64,000 nt of DNA. Origin: Apostichopus japonicus. Its lineage: Eukaryota; Echinodermata; Holothuroidea; Aspidochirotida; Stichopodidae. Of this stretch, positions 55,901 through 64,000 are shown in pieces. Position numbers and translations under genes: made by a program. Below the pieces are notes generated by a model. It was not told the DNA's origin. It made no database searches and saw nothing but the letters and a program-made list of their open reading frames with translations. The first letter of the stretch is position 1. Each line of letters opens with the position of its first letter. The stretch lies in contig NC_092579.1 in assembly GCF_037975245.1 (NCBI RefSeq), forward strand, positions 26,707,666 through 26,771,665, in the 5' to 3' direction.

Positions 55901-57798
55901 AACACAGCAAAGGTTCAATGACCTGAGGCTAGGCTTGCTGGCTACAGTACTGTAAGTATTCCTTAAAGAGGATTAAATCTCTTGAACCTACTCAAGTGGA
56001 ACAAAAAAAAAATACTAGATAAATTGGCCTAATTCCTTGTTCTGTCGTAAACAACCGAGACATTGCACTTCAATTATAGTAAACATGCCAATGTACTCCC
56101 CCCCCCCCCCCTTCAAACTTAACTTCTGTTCCCCTTGATATGTCATACACAGATAGAATGCTTTTCACACAAGATTTCTGAGCCGGGGATCTCATAAGGA
56201 TCTAAATCCTATGCTCGAGATTAACTTCCCAGTGAGAAAGCCATCACACAGTCACACCCAGGATTTGACCTCGGTATCTTAATCCTCCTCTCTGGGGAGA
56301 TCCCCTCCATAGCTCAAAGTCACTCTCATGTTATATACCCATTTGACATCATGCCTTTTTGATAAGTTCCACATAATCTGGGACATTATGGGTGATATTT
56401 TAATTAAAATCCTGTTGATACAACCAGTTGGAGAGGGTTGCTTCACGATTCGTATTTGTGGTGTCTCTGGGTTGCCAACTCTAGGAAGAGATGATGCGAA
56501 AAAACACGGAGCGAACGCCGCTCCACCAAACAACCCAAAAACCCCTCTAATAATAAGAAAAGGATACTTATCGGGCTGCAAACTACTTCAAACTCTTCCA
56601 AAAGCAGTGGATGGGAAAAACTCCGATCCTGGGAAACCAAAAGTGGACTAAATCCAATGGAAAAATCCACTCGAAAATAATGATCTAGACACTTTGGATG
56701 GTAGAATGAGAAGGAAGGGCGGTGACCGGAGGAGCCGGTCGTAGAGCGTGCACAGTGTTAAAAGGTTACCAGGACATTCTAGGCACGGTAGAATGAGGGT
56801 GCTAAGGTTGTGGGGAGACAGGTAAGCGAGGAACGAAGTAAATAGTTGTGATTGTAACACTGAGGCTTTTCAACATGGATCATTTAAATATTCTAAAGAC
56901 ACAATTTTTTTTGTTCTAAGCAACACCACTCAGTAAGAAAAAACAAAACAAGTAGGTGCCCTACTGACCTCTCTACCAGGTCTGTGTTGATCATGTGTTG
57001 ATCATGTGACTGTTAACTATCAGGCTTGCTGATGAATCTCAATAGAACTAACAACTGCCTTTTAGTACTTACCACCTAACAATAATATCCACCTATACCT
57101 GTTATGAATTTTTTTTTGTCATTCCCTTTTAATTCAACAACAAGACATTGTGGTAAATTCAGCTGTTTACTCTGTTATTGTGATCCAGCAAGTGTAAAAA
57201 TTCTTTGTGGTTTCTATAAGAACATTATTGTTAGCTTGCATTTCGCAGTTTTACGAAGACAAAATTACAGAGTGGAACCCACACTCTTGTCTAGGGTAGA
57301 GATTTGATCTTTTAATGGGCTTTACCAAAACTGTTTTGATTTGCTTCAAAAGATATTGAATACGCTTGAGACAAATGTCTATTGTGGCAACGGTCTGCAT
57401 GTCCTAGTCACTGAAAAAAGCTGTGTTTTTTTTCTTTCTTTAGAAACAAACAAACATTTACAAAAATTTACAAAAGTTATTTTTATCAGCAAATTCTGAA
57501 TTAATTGTATTTTTTGTATGAAGTCTACAAACAGTTCATGAGAGTTTGTTAATCAAAAGTACCTGACATTCTCCAAATTTCCATCTCTGGTGGAGAGCTC
57601 TGAGGATGCTCTCTTCTGTGAGGGGACCTGACATCTGCGACAGGTCGTCCGGACGGGTACAAAAATCTGACGAGGACGAGGCTGAGGTCTGTTGCGAGCC
57701 GCAGGAGCACGTCGAGTAGACGCTCTTTGGGGTGGCCGAGGACACGTAGGAGGATGAATAGGAGGATGTCTCTGCTATCGCATCGCTGTATCCAGAAT
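31914..57798 (-). CDS. Divergent unconventional myosin gene (23 exons seen)
   Basis: Every exon has GT-AG borders, and every junction keeps phase, giving about 967 codons to the stop at 31,914. Order: Ser/Cys-rich N-terminal stretch, start of motor (RALHQRWKFGECQ, VGPVLLTFNPHRG), P-loop GESGSGKS, switch I NPSATRMG, switch II QILDMPGFQ, lower 50K (SAERLHQFYNANVLES), FIISHANGPVEYQ, converter, one IQ motif (VIQSNVRRWICMQWW), polybasic KKKKAKK, acidic EEEDEMEDGPEDPEY, proline-rich linker and a short C-terminal domain ending GTVLGTKL. Myosins move on or anchor actin using ATP. Switch I lacks the usual NSSRF, and switch II has GFQ instead of GFE, as in class XVIII, so motor activity is doubtful. 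The class is not settled, since the tail lacks class XVIII coiled coils. The 5' exon(s) are not confirmed. Confidence 0.9.
32085..33015. repeat. ~24-bp minisatellite in the last myosin intron
   Basis: About 38 copies of 'gtgggggtggtaggcagaga' or '..gcatcgaca' variants fill most of the intron between exons v and w. The plus strand is strongly purine-rich. The 347-codon minus-strand frame and the plus-strand frames here are repeat shadows. Confidence 0.9.
33098..33225 (-). CDS. Myosin exon v: C-terminal small domain
   Basis: KEPLLKAGEAVLVTGKVKGE then DTLYVEHTSCLLRIPEELAN. The alternating hydrophobic pattern suggests a small beta domain; the family is not recognised. Confidence 0.85.
33625..33754 (-). 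CDS. Myosin exon u: proline-rich tail
   Basis: AVPPPRPLEGLPPPLPR (possible SH3/profilin-type ligand), then EVTSIGEYPQTRIMQCDYP. 130 bp, donor gtgagt. Confidence 0.85.
34570..34690 (-). CDS. Myosin exon t: acidic tail segment
   Basis: CIPLTPAPMEEEDEMEDGPE then DPEYMEASPVIITAEMTTIQ. 121 bp, acceptor gattgcag, donor gtaagt. No domain recognised. Confidence 0.85.
34700..35045. repeat. ~56-bp minisatellite next to exon t acceptor
   Basis: About seven copies of 'aatacccatgtacacattca' followed by 'aaggttttacaaagtagcaa' and 'tcaaaccaa'. It begins about 10 bp from the exon t acceptor and abuts the splice-junction array. Confidence 0.9.
35045..36224. repeat. ~38-bp minisatellite made of exon s splice-donor copies
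   Basis: About 30 units of 'tatgatatagaacctaccat' plus 'tcatacacaggttgttagc'. On the gene's strand each carries ATG|GTAGGT, identical to the exon s donor, with the preceding exon-like TGTATGA. Longer units at about 35,254, 35,570 and 35,883 also match exon sequence further in ('aggatctcgtttct' beside exon 'aggctctcgtatct') and set a ~314-bp higher-order period of eight units. Confidence 0.9.
36225..36407 (-). CDS. Myosin exon s: lever and IQ motif
   Basis: SDETLRFLNHFLSHRRNRAA, then the IQ motif VIQSNVRRWICMQWW (calmodulin or light-chain binding), then KKKKAKKHVQIREPVYE. The donor ATG|GTAGGT at 36,225 is the last copy of the adjacent splice-junction minisatellite. Confidence 0.9.
36836..36930 (-). 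CDS. Myosin exon r: converter end
   Basis: EILEGLLHKMNESKMPFITT then RWSFGSSQVFL, matching the 'GKTKVFL' end of the converter. Confidence 0.9.
37623..37720 (-). CDS. Myosin exon q: converter
   Basis: Continues GFPHHMSLDAFIRQFKCLAE then SLPPSGQKKEYCT, matching the 'GFP.R..F..F..RY..L' converter start. Confidence 0.9.
37955..38054 (-). CDS. Myosin exon p
   Basis: TNDKQSANQFEMEVVQRQVQ then ALQVVPTVHLMAAG, equivalent to 'PN....F....V..QLR..GVLE'. 100 bp. Confidence 0.9.
38755..38863 (-). CDS. Myosin exon o
   Basis: SVSENVSSFGSDFRQRVEGV then LETIQEADKHFILCVK, equivalent to 'F...L..LM..L..T.PHFVRCIK'. Confidence 0.9.
39239..39299 (-). CDS. Myosin exon n: proline-rich loop
   Basis: 61-bp exon reading TRSPGLLFRICPPPPSENS, placed where loop 2, part of the actin interface, varies between myosins. 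Both phases match. Confidence 0.8.
39315..39560. repeat. ~31-bp minisatellite
   Basis: About seven copies of 'acaataacagcttgttggac' plus 'cactatgac' directly upstream of the exon n acceptor. Confidence 0.85.
40378..40568 (-). CDS. Myosin exon m
   Basis: SFIISHANGPVEYQASDFIW then TNRDVIGDEIVGLFSRKACN, the conserved 'F.I.HFAGPVEY' strand. 191 bp, acceptor atctttcag. Confidence 0.95.
40755..40990. repeat. ~20-26 bp G-rich minisatellite
   Basis: Copies of 'gggtacaacagcagggggtg' and 'gggtgcaacagcagggggtg' in the intron between exons l and m. All overlapping frames on both strands are shadows. Confidence 0.85.
41175..41275 (-). CDS. Myosin exon l
   Basis: DTGLLGLLDQACLQRLSDSK then SFLQTLTSSTQSDR, equivalent to 'GILSLLDEECRFP..TDKTFLEKL'. 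101 bp. Confidence 0.85.
41340..41565. repeat. Diverged ~65-70 bp repeats
   Basis: Recurring 'cagttgggatattatgt', 'cacagttgggagatgttatg' and 'tatgtggattcactttatg' words in the exon k-l intron; weak tandem structure only. Confidence 0.4.
42327..42500 (-). CDS. Myosin exon k
   Basis: NNRLVQLLSNISAERLHQFY then NANVLESSLKAC, matching 'FEQLCINYANEKLQQFFN'. 58 codons, phase 0 both ends. Confidence 0.9.
43082..43227 (-). CDS. Myosin exon j: Ser/Thr-rich insert and switch II
   Basis: A Ser/Thr-rich insert (SPTPSVSSYTSHSTSTATLT) precedes VTQTIQILDMPGFQSST. Switch II is DMPGFQ, where working myosins have DxxGFE. The acceptor ggtag is the best phase-compatible choice. Confidence 0.85.
44060..44207 (-). 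CDS. Myosin exon i
   Basis: ANLNAASLAKALYCRTVLAI then VKRINSVCRFEHQ, matching '[22 protein letters not shown]'. 148 bp. Confidence 0.9.
44650..45055. repeat. 14-bp minisatellite with 84-bp higher-order period
   Basis: Units like 'agaacataaagacat' are arranged in 84-bp super-units: 'cagacagaacataaagacac' recurs at about 44,737, 44,821 and 44,905. Open in all three minus-strand frames because the 84-bp period is a multiple of three and lacks stops. It lies in the exon h-i intron. Confidence 0.9.
45364..45482 (-). CDS. Myosin exon h
   Basis: IKFVSSLLGISGVSLYHALT then SRTHVHKDQAIKTLCDAKK, matching 'AELLGVDAEALEKALTHRT'. 119 bp, donor gtatta. Confidence 0.9.
45876..46002 (-). CDS. Myosin exon g
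   Basis: SALYNLGIEFMDVMRVLSAV then LLLRNLEFQDNGG, matching 'IFRVLAAVLHLGNVEF'. 127 bp, intact. Confidence 0.9.
46730..46905. repeat. Two-copy ~94-bp tandem duplication
   Basis: 'agttaatctggaaagtcgtc' to 'gtagcagcagtgg' at 46,733 recurs at 46,827 with few changes. Intronic. Confidence 0.8.
47063..47166 (-). CDS. Myosin exon f
   Basis: VKLHLKGCTASSLRCLSASK then SDDVDYLRIQFECFR, corresponding to the 'YLNQSGC..DDAEEF..L' region. Acceptor tctgtag, donor gtgagt. Confidence 0.9.
48590..48705. repeat. 41-bp tandem repeat, three copies
   Basis: 'tatcaaccaatcagggtgag' plus 'gcactaagatagagatgac' three times in the exon e-f intron. Each copy has a CCAAT word, probably incidental. Confidence 0.85.
48797..48956 (-). 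CDS. Myosin exon e
   Basis: GCVTEVGISSKG, then WMDQCRVVSQRSDESNFQIL, equivalent to the 'LLEKSRVV..ERNFHIFYQLL' segment. 160 bp, acceptor atttgcag, donor gtgaga. Confidence 0.9.
49275..49352 (-). CDS. Myosin exon d: switch I
   Basis: 26 codons, LLTAASHVLRALCSVKTQSN then PSATRM. The acceptor gcatag at 49,353 gives phase 0 on both sides; a nearer AG would break the frame. The switch I consensus NxNSSRF is altered to NPSATRM, keeping N and R. Confidence 0.85.
50329..50425 (-). CDS. Myosin exon c: P-loop
   Basis: GESGSGKSYTSQLFLRQIYD is the Walker A motif (usually GESGAGKT); Ser replaces Thr after the lysine, which can still bind magnesium. 97 bp, acceptor cctgcag, donor gtaact. Confidence 0.95.
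50426..52893. other. Myosin intron b-c
   Basis: About 2.5 kb between the P-loop exon and the preceding motor exon. No repeat array or second gene was recognised; small frames lack support. Confidence 0.4.
52894..53060 (-). CDS. Myosin exon b: motor N-terminal subdomain
   Basis: Reads TRVGPVLLTFNPHRGIPIQQ and on to ASNVVNNLHDKGSSQAIILY, equivalent to 'GDILIAVNPF' and the strand before the P-loop. Acceptor ccgcag, donor gtaagt. Only about 25 residues lie between these landmarks, so the usual region here is shortened. Confidence 0.9.
53061..57562. other. Myosin intron a-b
   Basis: 4.5 kb. Plus-strand frames at 54,247-54,653 and 56,328-56,651 have no motif I recognise; they may be transposon remnants. 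A C12 tract is at 56,099. Nothing else is seen. Confidence 0.4.
57563..57798 (-). CDS. Myosin exon a: Ser/Cys-rich N-terminus and motor start
   Basis: Acceptor tgttttag, donor gtactt, 236 bp. Reads SGYSDAIAETSSYSSSYVSS, then CSCGSQ, then LTEESILRALHQRWKFGECQ. Needs one base from an upstream exon. The low-complexity Ser-rich part is probably disordered. Confidence 0.85.
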
Positions 57799-60700
57799 CT
57801 AAAACAAACAAACAAACAAATAAATCAATAAACATCCAAACTCAAACAATTAAAATTAAACCTCTGTTTGTGGCACTACTAATATTACTAAACACTGAAT
57901 TTGTGGCTGGTGTTATTTGCATGGCCATGTAGAAGAGTATACTCCTCTACACACTAGAAAACAAACAACAAGTGTCTTAAATTCAAGGGGTTTAATCCAC
58001 CACCCCCTTTCATCACTTGAACTCAAGAGCAAATTTCCTCTTCTTCTTCTTCAAAACCTGCTTATCTTGGAGTAATTTGGATGGCTGATTATAAGCCATG
58101 GTGTCTCATGACTCTTCATCCATATTAGCATATGCAATAACATCCTACACAGATGAAGCATTGGAACAAATAAACTGATGAAAGTAAACTTGGTTGAAGG
58201 GAAGTCTATGTCCACATTCTGAAGCAGTAATAAACAGTAAACCTCGGCTGGTTTTATGCGTATTAACAAATGACCTGTCTCCTCAATATGGATGCACTAC
58301 AATCTACCCAGGTTTTGAGCACTCTTGCATATATACTGAGTGGGAACAGGTTTTAGACAGGAATGAAATACAGTAGATGCATGCAGTTGCAGTAGATGCA
58401 TGCAGTTCTACATGCAGTTCTACTGAAACATTTAATTATAACATTTTCTTGCATTTTTTCACTGACTAATGTACTGGAGCCGAGCCCCAATTTTTCTTTT
58501 GGTGAAATCCAATGAAGTATGTCAGTATGAAAGTTACTCAAAGTTCTTATAAGAAGTTTACTACCAGTGATTTTAGTTATATTACCTACCTTCCCTAAAC
58601 CCCTCCCTCCCCCATCAAACCCAACAGAAAATTGATACAATGTAGTGCAGGATCTGGTAGAAAACTGAGATGCTTATACATGTTAAAACTTTCAACGTAC
58701 TGTATAGAACAACTATATATGTACGCTGTTAGTTTTACCTACAATGCTAACATATGTGGTACTGTATACAAGTAAACAGCTACAAGTACACAGTACATAA
58801 CAGTAATATGCTAGGAATAATTTAGGTTTTCAAATTTTATGTACAAATTTGACTGCCCTTATAAAATACTACTGTTCCAGTGTAAAAAAAAAAATTGCTA
58901 TGCATCTTTAGACCTGTATATTGCTTATTTGACAATGTTTGCATAGCATTTTGTGGTGCCACACCGGATAAATTATTCCCCGAAATGCATCGTAGATCAT
59001 TTCAACACACCTGCAGAACAGCCAGGACTATTAAATAAGCCTATTGAAACTGTAAACACAAGACCTACTGTACACTAGTATAGTAATTGGTCATATACTT
59101 AACATGTAAAAATGTAAAGTTTACAACAGTACAGTAAATGTCAATCTATCAGCTCGTTTTATTGTCACAGATGGATGGATCAGTTTGTTTTTAATGTCTT
59201 CGTGGCATAATGTTACTTGGTTTAATTCTTTCCTCCACAAAACATTCTTCCAGAATATCTATATATATCAGTCACCAAATCAGACTATACATTTGAGTAC
59301 CTGTATGAGAAGCTGGCCATGATGCATAATGAGACCAGGCAAGCAATAAGTTGAGACAGTAAGATATCCAGATTCAATTTCACCACAAATTATTCATGGC
59401 ATGCTTTATTAACTACTTTATTAACTACTACTAACTGTACTGACATGTCTCCTTGAGCAAATATTTCTTTGATTATTTTTCTGTATTAGAAGGTCGCCCA
59501 AGCACTGAAATGTACATTCTGTTAACTATACTGGAGTAAGTGAGAAAGTAACCACACATAGCAATTCAAAATGATAGACATTTTGAATTATACCACATTT
59601 GGCATTTAGAGGGTTTCCTTAAATCCCTACATATATAGTGCTACTGAATAGCAGGGTAAGAAACAATGGAGCTCCTGACCAATGGAATTTGAAATCTAAA
59701 CAAATAGTATAGTATAAGTTCTACAATGTACATGCAACAGACTATGTCACAAGTTGGATGCTGAGCTCTCATAGAAACAAGTAAACTCTCACACACACTT
59801 TAACATTAAAGTGATGTACAGTTTCAACAATACACACTGTCAATAGGGAACATTACTATCATTTACAAACCAGTAAGAATACACATATAGGGTAGTAGAA
59901 AATTAGAAATAAGTTCCTTTAAAACCAGTTAGGGGAGGCACTCTGAAGTCTGAACTTGTTGATCAGGCTATATTCAGGTTCTCCGAATACATCTGCTATT
60001 ATTAACACTGACCTAATTGCTCAGTTTGACTTGCAACATTGATTCCATGATATGAGTTTCAATTCCATTATCTGTTGACCTGAAAACATCCAATGGTTCA
60101 ATTCACTACCAGGTATGGCAGGTATGCCCAACCATGGAAATTCTGAAGATTGGGTAATACCCTCCATGGCTCAAACAATAGGTATCTTGCTGTTTGCATT
60201 ATCACCAAAGTCACAATTTCATCAAAACATGTATTATTCTCATTTGGTAAGGATTACTAAAGGGCTTAGTATGTACAGTAGGTACAGTAATAGTGAATGA
60301 TGATGCATAGTAGGTGGTTTGTGTACATACATACTAATACCAGTATTGGGTTGTTAACTATAACAAACTCTAACAAACTGTAACAAACTGTAACTAAATT
60401 ATGCAAAATCAGCATTTGCATGTCTAGAACACATTTCTTATATCCTTTCTAAATTTGTATGCCACATAAAATAGTAACAAATTTTTCAAATTCTTAAGCA
60501 GGGCTTAATTTCTCTTATCATTTGTACATCCCTACGTGTCTAAGTTTGATGGTTACCTGCAGTGCGTTCTCCGAAGTAAACGTATTTGCATGTTGAGCAG
60601 ATCTCTTTTGTTTCTTAAATATGAAAAGCTTGATGCTATAATACCTGTGGGCGACCTTAAACATTTTGTTGTTGATCAAGTAGTTTTTTTTCTTCTCTCA

Positions 60701-63700
60701 ACCATCTTGTTTGGTTAATACAAGTTTCCCTATACCCATCCACACAGTATTGTATTGATAAAACTACTCATCAACTGTTGGGGATGGCAGATGGATGGGA
60801 GAGGAGGGGTGGGAGAGGAGGGGTGGGAGAGGAGGGGAGGGGAGAGGAGGGGAAGAGGAAGGGTGTCCTTTCATGACAGGAGATATAATGACTACCATGA
60901 GGTAGACTGTACATTTAGATAACTGCACAAGTAAACACGCCATCTTTAGGAAGAAATATTGATATTAATATTTTTAAAACGTTTCTGGTAAACAAGCAAG
61001 TAGCTTGATTATTTGCTTTTCTGGATGGATTTGGGAGGTGTGGAATGGAGTGCTGAATTAGCTCTGTGGGACATGTAACTTGAAATTTGACCTGCTTTGA
61101 AAGATGAACATGTAGTGGTTTAATTCTGGAGTCCGGAAATATAATTTATAGTTTTGCTTATTCAACTTAATCATCACTTATTTTCATTAATGTTCAATAA
61201 TATATGAGACTTGTACTACAGTTTTACATTCACTGATCCAAATATAGCCCCAGGTGAATAGAGTAGTTCCTATGGTTTTCAATTTTCACCGGTTATGCCT
61301 CAGAAACATGGCCCCTAACTTACCCACTTGTAGTTGATTGAGATTTTATCGTTTCTTTACAGTGTGATAATGAATTTCGACTGTCGGGCAGATTGGACAC
61401 GGTTATATACTGTACGTTCAGAAGATCAAACCAATGTACCCCAGTGGAAAAACATCTTTCACATAAATCAATAAGGGCTAATAGTTTATCGTTAGACTAA
61501 ATCAATTAAGAGAGCTACTTCAGCTAGTTTGTTGTCTCAAAATCAGTATTCCTTTTTTTCAATATTTCGTCAGGGCAAATGAATTACTTATCCGGGGATC
61601 ATATATACTGTATTGTTCAGAACATCAAACCAATGTACCCCAGTGGAAAAACATCTTTCACATAAATCTATAAGGGCTAATAGTTTATCGTTAGACTAAA
61701 TCAATTAAAAGAGCTACTTCAGCTAGTTTGTCGTCTCAAAATCAGTTTTTCCTTCTTTTTTTTTCAATATTTCGTCAGGGCAAATGAATTACTTATCCTG
61801 GGATATGACATCCTGTCTGGGGATTTGTTTCATAATCTCAAATATCTCACGAAGGATAAGAAAAATACATCGGTAAGTAAGCAAGCTGCTGGCTCAGATG
61901 GGTTCGTGAATTGACATATATATTTAAGACAAGGTGATTTCCAAAAAGACACACACACGTACCTCAAACATGAACAAAACACCGTAGTGAGAATGTCACA
62001 ACAAGCCATATACATGTGGACAAACATCTCCATGTGTCCAACAACACAAAATCTGTCGTCAAAGTATGACTGATTGCCAACCGTTATGTTTATTTCTACT
62101 GTGTTACCGACATCATTTACTACAGTGTATCTTTATGACAGGTTAATGATTTATAAAATTTCATATTTTTAAGAGTTATTTTCAGAACCAAGAAAAAGAG
62201 AAATCACAATTTATGACTTCAAAACAGTACATTGTTCTGAAAGAAGAGGAATTAGGCACTAATCATCACACCGAAAATCAGTCTGACAGTGGCAAAGTGT
62301 ATAAAACTTTACAAGCTTAAATGTATCGGCTAGATTATAGGAGTAGGGCAAGAATTAAGTTTTAACTGCAGTATAAGCCTCAAAACACTAATTTGATGAC
62401 TTTCTTACAGTACAAACAGTATCGTAAGCTAAAGAGAACTAGCTGTTCAAATGCCTTTTTTTCCTTCAATTTTTTTCCCCCTGCTTAGAGCATTTTGCTA
62501 CTTCTTTTTTTTTTCTCTATTTTTTCCAATTTTAATTGTCTTTTTCTACCTTTTTACCTCAATTTCTTTTATTATGATTGACCTTATAACTTGTTGCTAA
62601 CCAGCTAAGTTAACCATCTAACCCTTGAGGTCTCGGGAGTCAGAGCTGTAATCAATGGACCATTACTAGAGATAATCTCCACATACCATACTGTCAAGTA
62701 ACTTTCAGATTTTGTTTCTGCTATGCCCTAAAAAGAAATACCCATTTGAGTAAATCCCTTAATTGCAAAATTGTTATCTGCTATTGACTTTTCGGAATGA
62801 AAGATGAAAAGAGGTACAAGTTAGAAAATCTCGTAATTTACTTACTCTGCGAAACTTTTACCAGTAATTAGAACACAGAACCTTGACAGACCGAGAAAAT
62901 CTGAGATTGCGGAGAATCTCGGTGATTAATCGCAAGATTAGACGTGACATGTGCAATAGTGGCAATCTAATGAGGTAAATGTAGGGAAAACAGGGAGAAG
63001 CCAACAACACAGCAGACAACACACCAAAGCATTGTTCCGTGGGACTTCTATCCGTACTGACGCAAATCAAATTTACACATGAATTTAACATGAAATTGCA
63101 TTCAAAACACAGCTTAACCTATACCTTTCTCTATACAGCCTGTTTTGGCACTATGTGTAGACATGACATAATCACTCAATCAAATGTTACACTTTGTTTG
63201 CCAAACTTTTGGCCCATTTGTTAGAGAACCAGTGGATGAAACATCCACATGTAAACATTACCTTTGTTGACTAAGCAATTCTTGTTCAAAACATCAATGG
63301 GAGGAGGCTGTGCATGAGGAAATGTGTTGACCTCACGATATGTGATATTGAAACACAATTAAATAAACACGGTGAACAACTCTATCTGGACCCAGTACAG
63401 TCATGGGATTCGACTGCCTACTAAAGTAACTTATGACTTGATTGTATTTGTTAAATGTGTCTTTTTAAATGGTTCACTCTGCTACAGATATGTAATTTTT
63501 GGGAGAGGGAGAAACCCCAGGTAGTGAAGTCTGTGGCAGACAACACATTACAGCAACTTTGTAAGTCGATGATTGGTTTAACTTAAAAAACATGATTGTA
63601 TTTGTTGTACTACATAAATTCAATTCATCTGCAAGTCTCTAAAAGTTTAATGAATCGACGTTCCGCATACATATTCTACATATAAAACCAAATGAAAAAA

Positions 63701-63793
63701 GCAATTACTATTTCTAGGAGTGTCACTAGTTTTTATCTTTCTTGATCTCTTTTAATGATATTAATAGCCAATTTGCTTTCAGTAATCACTTAC
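57799..63793. other. Unassigned, probably 5' intron of the myosin gene
   Basis: About 6 kb of AT-rich sequence without a supported exon. It includes a G/A-rich tract at 60,785-60,860 and a pyrimidine-rich tract at 62,455-62,570. Candidate donors were tested, but upstream frames contain stops. Confidence 0.4.
61405..61805. repeat. Two-copy ~198-bp tandem duplication
   Basis: 'caaaccaatgtaccccagtg' at about 61,429 recurs at 61,627, and 'caatatttcgtcagggcaaa' at 61,560 recurs at 61,767, with high similarity throughout. Confidence 0.85.
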
Positions 63794-63865
63794 AGATTAC
63801 ATCTTTAGAGCAAATAGATCGTAAAGGTATAATAATCTCATGGTTGAGTGGATTCACACATATTG
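63794..63865 (-). CDS. Possible upstream myosin exon (weak)
   Basis: Between acceptor 'tttatgcag' and donor 'gtaagt' a 72-bp frame reads ICVNPLNHEIIIPLRSICSK then DVI, ending with the single base needed by exon a. There is no similarity to support it, so this is a phase-based guess. Confidence 0.2.
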
Positions 63866-64000
63866 CTGCATAAAATACGCAATTCTGGTACACAAACAGT
63901 GCAACCCTCCACAGCAGGAGCTTAAATGATAGAAATCTCACACACCATGCAATGTTAACCTTTTTTCCCAACTTACAAGCAATATAGGTTGCTAGTGGAA

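Noticed and set aside
56328-56651. 107-codon plus-strand frame as a gene
   Set aside because: No recognised domain; lies in a myosin intron; could be a decayed element, but nothing supports a function.
62840-62875. Upstream myosin exon ending at the donor near 62,842
   Set aside because: The frame required by exon a contains a TAA a few codons upstream with no acceptor between.

Overview
This is a eukaryotic, AT-rich, intron-rich animal window. Two multi-exon genes on the minus strand, separated by about 6.8 kb, can be rebuilt exon by exon from GT-AG junctions and matching codon phases. Sequence style (small exons in kilobase introns, abundant MITEs and minisatellites, a 'taggcctaggc' rich stretch near a gene start) suggests a marine invertebrate deuterostome, possibly an echinoderm. 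That is inference, not proof.

Layout. 1-5,300: degenerate AT-rich satellite with a period of about 300 bp. 5,430-8,446: tandem array of a ~339-bp unit carrying a tRNA-like (SINE-type) segment, with a 1,016-bp higher-order period. 8,790-25,126 (minus): a FES/FER-family cytoplasmic tyrosine kinase gene, nine exons found. It begins with a short N-terminus without an F-BAR domain, then a coiled coil, an SH2 domain and the kinase domain as far as the activation segment; the last C-lobe exons are not in the window. Exons 1-4 are intact, whereas exons 5-9 carry six single-base deletions and one nonsense codon. Its introns hold a foldback element, a hAT-like element, hAT-type MITEs and a remnant of a tnp2-like transposon. 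25.1-31.8 kb: mostly unassigned, with two hAT MITEs showing 8-bp target duplications and a possible small plus-strand gene divergent from the kinase gene.

31,914-57,798 (minus): a divergent unconventional myosin gene, 23 exons, all intact and phase-consistent, about 967 codons. Its N-terminus probably lies further upstream, possibly outside the window. The motor has a good P-loop but altered switch I and switch II signatures, resembling class XVIII myosins, followed by one IQ motif and a short acidic/proline-rich tail. Many of its introns contain minisatellites; one array consists of about 30 copies of the gene's own exon/intron 5' splice junction. 57.8-64 kb: no confident gene, probably the 5' intron of the myosin gene.

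The most interesting items are the domain-restricted decay (or assembly error) in the kinase gene, the predicted ATPase-impaired myosin, the self-duplicated splice-donor array, and the SINE-unit tandem array. No CRISPR, prokaryotic operon or viral gene was seen.
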